Positions 45,515 to 55,600 of a stretch of DNA of 64,000 bases are shown here, piece after piece. The notes below the pieces were generated by a model. It did not search any database. It saw nothing but the letters and a program-made list of their open reading frames with translations, and was not told the DNA's origin. The first letter of the stretch is position 1. Every line of letters begins with the position of its first letter. Origin of the DNA: Sphaerolaimus hirsutus (lineage: Eukaryota; Nematoda; Chromadorea; Monhysterida; Sphaerolaimidae); contig OZ038459.1 of the NCBI GenBank assembly GCA_964036195.1, forward strand, positions 18,659,206 through 18,723,205, written 5' to 3'. The position numbers and the translations under genes are program-made.

Positions 45515-45625
45515 ATGGCTCTTTGTCATGACTGCATGAAATCAAGCGGGCGGCGAGAAATTGCAGACGCGCCGCCGCGGCTCCAGCCGCAGCCGAAGTT
45601 AGATTGCGCGCGGCCGCGGCCTATT
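45515..45625 (+). CDS. Candidate first coding exon, possibly of the K2P gene
   Basis: ATG followed by 37 codons (MALCHDCMKSSGRREIADAP...ARPRPI), GC-rich unlike its surroundings, ending at a perfect GTAAGT donor. It is the right strand and GC content to start the channel gene, but no exon linking it to 52610 was found and the peptide has no recognisable motif. It could belong to another transcript. Confidence 0.35.
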
Positions 45626-47800
45626 GTAAGTATTCTGAGTTTATGTAGTGGCGTTTTCTGTTTTTCAGCTCGATGCGTGGGCTGTATTCGTCAATCCGAC
45701 TTTTTCCGTATTTTCTCGAAATACCCCCTCTGAAAAAATCCCCCCCTCGAGATATCCCCACACTAATTAGTGTAATGAAAATGTAATTGCCAAAAACTGC
45801 TGTTTGTGATCTGTATACTGCAGAACACATGTTAAAAACACTGCAGACCGAGTTACATTAAGCAGGGCAAATAGGATCTACATGCTTATAGATGCTGAAA
45901 CATGTAAGTTATAGTTGCATTTTCTGTGTGCATACAGTACAAACAATAAATATGTACTTGTGATCCAAAAAAATTCTGGTGAAATGATAGTTGAAATACC
46001 TCTCCCTCAATTAACCCCCTGCCCCCTCCAAATTTGCACTCTGGAAAAATACCCCCCCCCCCCTGGCGCCAGATTTAATTATCCCTACAGATTTTGTGGG
46101 GTAGGATGTGCACCCAATAAATTTTCAACAGTCCACCAGGTCGATGCACACACACTGACAGCAAGGCAGTTTGTGAAATACATGAAAGTTTGCCTCAACA
46201 TCACCTATATTGCAATATGATGTGCTTTAGATAAGATGAGATGCATATGATGATGAGATTTTGGCCCAGAAATCACGATTTCATCATTTTTTGGCTGTCA
46301 GCCAACTCTTTCTTTTTCAATGTTTTTGGGTGCATTATTTGCACAATTCGCAATTTTGTATAGTCCTGTGCACACTTCTTAGTTTTCACATCCTTACAGC
46401 TGAAACATGAGGGCAGTGGAAATAATGGAATTCATGCACAAGCATACAAAATCATCAGTTATGCAAGTAATGCACCCAACAAAATCAAAAAAAGAAAGAG
46501 ATGGCCAATGGCCAAAAAATGATGAAATCGTGATTATTGGACCAAAATGTAAGTAGAATATGTCATATTGCAATATCAGTCACATTGAGGCAAACTTTAA
46601 CGTAAAGTTTTTCACAAACTGCCTTGCTGTCAGTGTGTGTGCATTGACCTGGTGGAATGTTGAAAATTTATCGAGTGCATGTGATACCCTACAAAGTCTG
46701 TAGGGAGAATAAAATCTAGTCACAGGGGGTATTGTGAGGTATTTTTGGGTATGTTTAATTTTAATATGTGTTGATAATATCATTCATGAGAAACAAGCTT
46801 CATTACACAAGCACCAAAGTTAGCAATCACAAACTGGGATGACAGTAAGTCAACAAGTGTGAAATCTTTTTGGAAAAATGGCTTCAAAAAACAAAGAAAT
46901 CACACTGTCGCAATAATTCTGGGGCACGCAAATTACTCATTTGCTGCTCATCAGAAGCAATGTGTTGCTTCCCCCCTTTTGATGGGCTTTGTCCAGTATT
47001 ATCTCTATTAAAGCCCGACTGTAACTATATTTCGGATTATCGCAGTAGTCGGTTTTGCGGATGTGCAGGAAGATTCGCGTAGTTGCAACGCGCCCACCCA
47101 CAGATGGCCAAATAGTGGAAACTCTTATCTGCCCATCTCAGCTGTTGTATTATATAGCGATATCTTTGGAACGGCATGCGGGCAGGCTTGCAAAAAAATG
47201 GTTGCTTCATTTTACTTTAAAATGTAGGAGAAAATTTTTTTTTGTGACTTCTGTGACACGCTTCAAAGCACACCAGAGTCAAGTCTCATGCTCTGTCAAA
47301 TTTCATATAAAATTCCCGATAAAAAATAAAAGAAACGTTTACGAAGTGCTGGCCCTGCCATTGGTCTGTTTTGGATGCTGCAATTTTATTTATCGCAACT
47401 GTACTGATCTTAGTTCGACAAACTGATCAAGTTTCACACTTTTAATTTCGCTGTTCATTAGGTAAATGAGTTGACGTAGGCTCATCCCACATCGAAACCC
47501 ATCCCACATCTAAATCTATTTTGTCCCTCAGTATTTTATTTAGGGAATTTCAAAAAAGTCATGATGACACAAGGTAATCAATCTAATATAATATGTTAGA
47601 GTGTTTGAAGGCAATTTGACACCACATGTGTTAAAACATGACAGTTGACAACTATTGAGTGCAGTCAGTGTTATTGAGTACAACTTTGACTTGTGAAATC
47701 ACCGAGTCATTGAAAGTGGCTCTTAATGTAGCACTTTTTCATCATCAACATTTTTTGCATCCATTATTCACCAAACATGCCAGGAATACGCATCTAATAG
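45626..47800. repeat. Fold-back element and unannotated DNA
   Basis: 45707-45750 has CCGTATTTTCTCGAAATACC. 45990-46760 is a long inverted repeat: AAACTGCC / GGCAGTTT, CCAGGTCGATGCACACACACTGACAGCAAGG region versus its complement near 46610-46660, and TGGCCAAAAAATGATGAAATC in the inner arms. 46800-47800 has no recognised feature. Confidence 0.5.
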
Positions 47801-48322
47801 GCCGGAATTAGAGCTCAGCGTCGATTTGACGTGAAATGACGTCGTGAAATTAATTACACGAGTGTGGATCATGCTACGGGTCTACAATTTTCTAAGGATA
47901 ATATATGAATCAATACCTTAATCGTGTCCAATACTGAGTGTTATCAGCCACAACTAGAGCAAATTGAAAAATTCAATTTTTATCATTTCACGTCATCATC
48001 ATTTCACGTCACAGTGTCAGGGAACAACTTGACATTTCACGTCAGACTATTGCAAGCAGCAGTCTGACGTGAAATGTCAAGTTGTTCCCTGACACTGTGA
48101 CGTGAAATGATGATGACCTGAAATGATAAAAATTGAATTTTTCAATTCGCTCTAGTTGTGGCTGATAACACTCAGTATTGGACACGATTAAGGTATTGAT
48201 TCATATATTATCCTTAGAAAATTGTAGACCCGTAGCATGATCCACACTCGTGTAATTAATTTCACGACGACATTTCACGTCATCATTTCACGTCGAATCG
48301 ACGCTGAGCTCTAATTCCCGCT
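47801..48322. mobile_element. Near-perfect 520-bp palindrome (fold-back element)
   Basis: The arms of about 250 bp meet at about 48058 (ATTGCAAGCAGCAGT spacer). The outer ends are GGAATTAGAGCTCAGCGTCGA and its complement. TGACGTGAAATGATGA words occur on both arms. Only a handful of differences separate the arms (for example GACGTGAAATGATGATGACCTG against its complement), so it is young or maintained. Confidence 0.85.
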
Positions 48323-51142
48323 ATATAACAGGCATCCAATTTATGGGCCGGGATGTGGGATGGGTTTAGATGTGGGATGGCACAGACCCAATGAGTTACC
48401 GTTACAAACAATGGCACACTAAACGTTTCACACTATGGATATATTTAGCGCATATCCATAAACATAAATATCCTATAAATAAAACCTTAATTACGTAATA
48501 CATAGATTAGAAAACTGTAGTCTTGATTTGGTGGTGTTAGCGTGCGGTCCAGTAAACTCCGAAATCCCTCTAGCTAAGAACTGGATATGTGTGACAGAGA
48601 TCATCGCATTGTCTAATTAGATTTATTGACCAATCAGGCAAAGAGAATGTTAAAGGCTATATATTAAATGTGTTTCATCTAATAGAACGGCACCGTTCTA
48701 TATTTTTCGTCTACGTTTTTACCTGCCGTTCTATTGGGGATGCCGTTCTATTGGAGGTGCCGTTCTATTGTAGGCTGCCGTTATATTCTTTTCGTGGGGT
48801 AAAAAGGTGCCAAAACCTGCCGTTCTATTGGAGGTGCCGTTCTATTAGAAGAAACACGGTAAGAAGGTGAATATTAATTAGATACACTTACCTAATACAG
48901 TTAGAAAATGCAAGAGTTTTTGAGCTTTTGGCAGCGATTGCATTTGACAGCCGAAACCAGTTCTGAAATTATTACAAAACTACGCACTTTTAGGGAAGGG
49001 ATCATTTAAGTAAGAGTAAATAAATACGTTTTAACAACTATGCGGCCGTATATTTAGATTCGGCACTTTTTCTCCACGGCCGCCTATTTTGTAGATTATA
49101 TACCCATTTCGTGTCATCCATTCGATTCGGGCATCCTCTCAAATTAGCATTTTACAGAAAAATCTCTACATATATTTGTCCATTTGGGTGGACATTTTTG
49201 CCGTTTTCCGTGATTAAGGCTCCCTGTGTCGCTTATGGCTCGACTGCAAAGCAGAGTTGTTAAAAGTACCAAACTTTTTCAGAATATGTAAACGTTAAAT
49301 TTTTTACTTTTACTCATGAGTAAACGTGTGTATCCCAGAAAAATGTAAAAGCGGGTACCCTTTGGCTTTTTTCCGTATTTTTAGCTTTTTTCTTCCTTTC
49401 TTCATACTTGTATGACATGAAAGATTAAGAATAAAGGCTTATCTGAAATACGTTTTCTGTACTCGAGTACTTTCAAAAGTAAACGTAAAAATGAATACAG
49501 GTACATTTCTCAGAGAAACGTAAATGTATTTACGTACGTATACGTATTCCGAGGTTTATTTTCCGAGTATATAAGCGTAACATTAACAACTGCGCTGCAA
49601 AGTGCCGTTGCGTCAATCGGCCGCGCGGCTATTATCCATGCACGCAGACAAATAGCAAGAGGGATAGATGGAATGCGCATTTTATTTGCATCGCATCAGC
49701 TTTCATCATTTTGGAACTGCTCTATCAGAATCGAGCGAAAATCGAGGCCCATTCCCGACGCAGTGGAGGCTGTGCTTAAGCTGTATTTTTTATGTGCGTT
49801 CGTTTAGATGCCAGTAATGCGCAGTGTGTGGATGCTTGTGGTAGTGATGTTCGATTGAGTGTTCAATTGAAAGTTTTACAGGAAGCTGCTACAGCAAGCT
49901 TCTACGTGAACAAACTAGATTCTCAAAGTTTTGGCAAAGGGCCAAGTGTGCATATTTACAATGGGGCGGGCGGGGTCAATGCGCCGGACCGTTTCGCAGT
50001 CAAGCAGCGTATTTGCGGTCAGCGAAATAAAATGAACTACTTACTGCTGTGCAAAGCAGTCCATAATGACGTAAATCCTTGATTAAACCCCCGCTGAAAA
50101 AGTTCCTCTATGGTCTGTGTGAGAAATAAATTACACTCCCGCAATTCGGTGAGTAATATCGAATTACTCCCGAATTATATCGAGTGAATTTATAAGAAAA
50201 ACAAATTGCAATTATAACAGTTATTTTAATTTTTTGTATAATTTTTGCATTGCTATTTGGATAAATACAGTTAATGGAACCCCATTCATATCCGTATGGC
50301 AAAATACCCTTCCCCTTGAATAACCCGAGACGAAAAGTCTGATGAAAAACACCCATAGCGCTTATCTGCTGATTAATAGCTTAAATACATTCCTTTTATT
50401 TGTGGAATGTAGTCTTTGTGTATTTTACCTATATACATCGTGATTACTTGTTAAATCTACATATTTATTACAAATGTGAATATTTTTAGATTTTAATGGT
50501 AAATATTTGTCATACAATGCGCGTGTATGTTTCTGTTTTCGCTGAAGCCGGACACCGCAATGTATGCGCCCAAAATTACTTATGTCTTAGTCGATAACGC
50601 GCGAGCACGATACTTATTTTTGTATGCACATTCACAAAAAATTTTTTTTAACAAACAGGCGAGGTCAAGTACCATTAACATACGTTTCGTGCCTGAATTC
50701 ATTTTTTCTTCATTGGGAACAATATTTATTTTCGTTTTATGACGTCATGGATCATGGTGCAGTGTTTCCTCCAGAAAAATGGATAGCGTGCGCTCCTTCG
50801 AGTATATTTCAAACCGTTTCACGGTGCACTGGTTGATAATTTACAGTGATGATGCACCGATAAATAAAAATATATATCGAAAACATTGCACTGCACTGAA
50901 ACAACCAGCACTATCATTTATCACCAAACTTCAGCTCGCAACAGACATTTATCTTTTTGATGTGCATTATATTCAAACTTTCACAAAACCGCTTACAATC
51001 ACTGCACCCAGCATTCCCTATACGACCGTATCTGCCGCACTTTTCCAGGCATAAATAGCATCCCCAAAAGGGTCCACTTATATCAGTCCAATATCAATTC
51101 GACCCATTGTATTCCACATAACATTACATTACAGCGCACCAG

Positions 51143-51325
51143 GTGCCAGTCGCAGACCCTGTAAAATGGCCTGTAAAATGTCAAATGTCATGCAAAGTGT
51201 CAAAAGTCATGTCAAAAGTCACGTAACGTACGTTTGCCATTTTACCGGGCATTTTACATGACTTTAGACACTTTGCATGACATTTTACATTTTACAGGGC
51301 ATTTTACAGGCTCTGAAACTGCCCC
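51143..51325. mobile_element. Introner-family MITE upstream of the K2P exons
   Basis: GTGCCAGTCGCAGACCCTG to GGCTCTGAAACTGCCCC, flanked by CAG (51140-51142, 51326-51328). The flanking sequence (ACATTACAGCGCACCAG / GCTCTAATATAG) is not recognisably coding. Confidence 0.75.
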
Positions 51326-51526
51326 CAGGCTCTAATATAGTAACAATACCAACAGTCTACTAAAACACAAAAACACATCAATGGCGGCATGACAGAAGGG
51401 CCGCGCGCGGCAAACATTGGGCAGTTGCGGGCCGGCAGATAAATAGATGCGAGACAAGTAGTGCCGTGCAGTGGCGCAAGCCGCATGGCAAGGGCTAGTA
51501 GAAGGCGTGCACCAGGCGGGTGTTTA

Positions 51527-51845
51527 TGTACCGTGTTTGCTTGAATAATTCCCCCCCCCTTGAATAATTCCCAGTGTTGAATAATTCCTTCTGTGAGATG
51601 AGTGAGGAAACCCCCCCTCCCCTTGAATCATTCCCACCTGAAGGTTAATGATCAATTTGTTTATGTTAAATTTGAACAAAAATGGCATGTTATTGTGTTA
51701 ATGAAGCTTAGGTATTTAGTGGAATGAGTAAATAAAAAACACGCTTGAAAATTTGGAAACAATAATAATCCCCCAATGAATAATCCCCCCTCAAAAAAGT
51801 GACGAAAAATAATGCCCCAGGGGAATTATTCAAGCGAATACGGTA
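51527..51845. mobile_element. CCGTATTT-family MITE
   Basis: TACCGTGTTTGCTTGAATAA to TTATTCAAGCGAATACGGTA, with C-rich and G-rich arms. Confidence 0.75.
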
Positions 51846-52609
51846 TGTACTTGTGTTGAAGTTTGATTGTAGCCCCTCTCAATTGTGCTGAGCACATGTT
51901 TGACCCCAAAGGGGGGGGGGGGTGCCCACCCGAGCGAAATATGATTGATGTCGTGTACATACAAGTGGACATACGCTTCCTTTGAATTTGGCCCACCCCG
52001 CTCGCCCGTCACAATGTTTTAGGTTGAGATTTCTGTCTGTGCGCGTTTTTGGTGCATGATTGAAAGTGGAGAAGTTTATCATTTTGAAGGAATGATCGAG
52101 TGGGCACTCTAGATGACCACCGGTCCATTTTTCATATTTCGAAGAAAAAATACTTCAAATTATATATTGTGAAAAATGAACTATATCTCTGTGGCTGAGT
52201 CTATTTCATTGTGATTAGCTTACTATGATGAAAAATGAGCAGAGAAAGGGTTCGAGTGTGAAACAAAGTGGTGCAAATGAAGAGGCGCAAAAGCAAGCAA
52301 AAGAAAGCACTGATGCCGAGAAAGGTTCCCTTTCACTGATTTAAATAAAATACCTACTTACCGTATTTGTCTAAGTAATTCCTCTTGAATACCCCCCCCC
52401 CCCCCTTAGACGAGTGAGACAAAATAATTCAGCCCTCAAAAAATAATAACAGTGAGGAAATAATAACTTAATAAAATAAAAAGGAAAAAAAAATATTATA
52501 TGAAATGAGTTTATTGAATATTTCTTGGAAATTTTGACGAAACTGTGGTTGCAAGATGCCGCTGAAACGACTTCCTTGCGCAATTCAATCACTAAATACC
52601 CCTTCTCAG

Positions 52610-55600
52610 GCACGCACCGTTTTCGCACAGTGGGCGGAGTCGTGGGATCAGAAAGTTCCCGCAGTCGTTTGTCGCACATCGTCTGCGTCAACTGTGTGCT
52701 GGTGCCAGTCCCAGACCATGTAAAATGCCTTGTAAAATGTCAAATGTCATGCAAAGTGTCAAAAGTCATGTAAAATGCCGTTCAAAATGACAACTCGGTT
52801 GCCATTTTGCAGGGCATTTTACACGACTTTAGACACTTTGCATGACATTTGACATTTTACAGGGCAGTTTACAGGGTCTGGGACTGCCCCTGGTCGGCTT
52901 CATACTGCTCTACTTGTTGATCGGAGCGACCGTGTTCCACTCGATCGAGAGCAAGCCGTATTATGACAGGCAGATTGAGTTGCATAATCAGACTAGATCC
53001 TGCTTGAGGAACGTTTTGAGAAAGGTGCGAATAGATGGCAGTTTTTTTGGGAAAAAATTGGGTGTCAACGTGTTTTGAGAGGTGCCACTAACAACGATGG
53101 CAAACAGACATTCGAAAATGTTTTCGAATTTTCGATTGTTTTCTGACTTACCTATATCTAGTTTTTAGAACCACTATCAAAGTCGAACTCGAAAAATTCG
53201 AAAATTAGGAAATTCGAAAAGTGTTTTAAATTTTTTCCCAAAAAATTCGAAAATTCATTTTTAGAAAAATACTACAAACTTTAAACACTTTTTTTCAGGG
53301 GGTTTGGCATGGTTAAGCTGGAATTACAGCTCAACGTAATAGACATACCGTATTTCCTCGAATTACCCCTCCCGCTCGAAATACCGCCCGCCCTTAAAAT
53401 ACCCCCCTCAAAATGGGCACTATGAATTTATAAACCCCCCCTCGAAATACCCCCTCCCCCAAATTCAGTGTATAGGGAACGTAGATGACAAAAGCTCTGG
53501 GAAACTGAATAACCTCAATTTGCAGAAAAGCTATGGCCCAGAGGCGGACGAGCGGGCCGTGGAAAGAATGTTCCAACGGTGTCTACAGGACAAAAAGCCG
53601 AGACAACGCTGGGCCCCAGCCACTAGCGTTGTGTTCGCTTTCAGCGCTGTCACTACTCTGGGTGAGTCTGTAGCGGGTTTTTTTAAAGAAAAAATGAAAT
53701 ATAATGACTGATAGTGTTGATTTGGGATATTCGCGAACTAAATATTCCTAAGGAGTTATTCTAAATCAAATGACCCACAGTTAGAGACTGATTTTGGACG
53801 CACGCACACACTGTATGTCTCCAGAAAAAGCCTGCCAGTCTCGCGGGACCGCAAAATATGCGCACAAAATTACTTATGTCTTAGTCGACAACGCGCGAGT
53901 ATGTACTTACTTTCACATGTCGACAGTCAAAATCTCTCACGAAAAAAACTTAAAAGAAAAAGGCAGACACGATACTCTACAAACAGATACGAGTTATGTT
54001 TTGGCTGGCAGACGGCCAGCCGAGAACTTATGGAAGGCGTGATGAGGACGAAGTGATGACGTCATGAAGACGACGTGATGGCGAGAGATGATGACGGTGA
54101 CGAAAGTGATCACGTCATGATGGAGTGTTTCCTCCGGAAAAATGTACGGCGTAATGTCATTGGAGTATACATGCAGCGATGCAGTCCGCGGAGCATATTT
54201 ACCTCAAACCATTTCATTACCCCCCCCCCCCAAGGCTACGGCTACGTGACGCTAGTAACAGACTTCGGCCAGGTGTTCTACATCTGCTACGGCATCATCG
54301 GCATACCCATCATGTTGCTGGCGATCGCCAACATCGGCCAGTTCATCCGCGAGGCCATACTCCTGATTCAGGCAAAGTGCAAACGATGGCTCAGGCTTTG
54401 CAGGAGGAGGTTCAGGTGCCAGTCCCGGACCCTGCAAAAGACTGTGTAAAATGTCATGCGTCATGTAAAAGACCCTTGAACGTGCCATGTGTATCCAAAT
54501 CTTATTCAGAAGTTTCCATATCTTAGGTTTTTGTATCCAAATCATAAGTGTGGACATAAGATTTGGATACAAAACATAAAATTTGGATATGATACAATGA
54601 GATTTGGATACACATGATACTTTATATGGTTGTTACATGACACATAACATTTTACAGAGTCTTTTACAGGGTCTGGGACTGCCCCCAGGAGGTGGCTGCC
54701 GCTGGCGCAAAGTGCATTGAGTAGGATGATTAGCAGGGTCACGCGGAGTGCGTTCGGGGGGGGGGGTGTTTTAGGGGGTTGTAAATGTGGGACTGAGATT
54801 TGGTGAAGTGAATTGATCGCGGAAATTACTGGTGTCGTAGATCGGGTGATCCATCAACGGCAGAAAAACATGAGGAGTTATGTCGTCGGTCCGGCATTGA
54901 TTCCAGTGGTCTTTAAATGATTTTTCCCCGAAAATGTGCTTTCTAATTAAGTTTCATCAATTGATAACATATAAGATATATAATTAGGGCTGTCAGTAGT
55001 AACGGCCGTGAACCTACAAAAATCGTAAATAAAAGCCCCAACCCCAGGCCACGCACCCACAGCTGACACAGAATCAATATCTGTAGGCCACCACAACCCA
55101 CACACGGGCGATGACACAATGAGCGATTTCAGCCGGCCTTCAACTGTCCACAAAACTGATCTGGCCGATTCGGAGGACAGGTTAGTTTGTAGCGACGGAG
55201 GCCTAGTAAACATCTAAACCCATCACACATCTGAACCCGCCACTCATCTAATTATACCCATCACACATATAGGATAAATATAATAGCTTATTATTTGACA
55301 CGCCCGCTCCACCTAGGCGTGTCAAATTATACAGCTAATAAATAAAAATATAATAGCTCCCTATGCCGGTACACATCTAAACCCATTACACATCTAGACA
55401 GAGTCTGCGGATAAGCAGCGATTATCTACATGTTGGGTTTATTAACGCTATCACTCATTCAACATAGCCTATTATTCAGTGGCACTTGCAGCATGCATTG
55501 TTTCCATCCTCAGTGCACCTGAATTTGGTTGGATGATAGTGATATTAGTGGACAGGCCCGCGGTAAACAGAAAGTCATACAGGTGTACGCCTTTGTGTTT

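Larger units (their letters stand above)
48323..52609. repeat. Intergenic or K2P 5' intron, repeat-rich
   Basis: 48675-48862 carries the word CCGTTCTATTGGAGGTG (compare 7335-7476). 49240-49575 has GTAAACGTAAAA / TACTCGAGTAC words. 50578-50830 is the repeat without an introner insertion. 51143-51325 and 51527-51845 are listed separately. 50075-50355 and 52363-52440 are fragments of the CCGTAT family. Confidence 0.5.

Noticed and set aside
49792-50082. 96-residue plus-strand open frame as a K2P 5' exon
   Set aside because: A TTTTACAG acceptor-like site precedes part of it, but the peptide has no channel motif and no donor fitting the phase of 52610 stands out.
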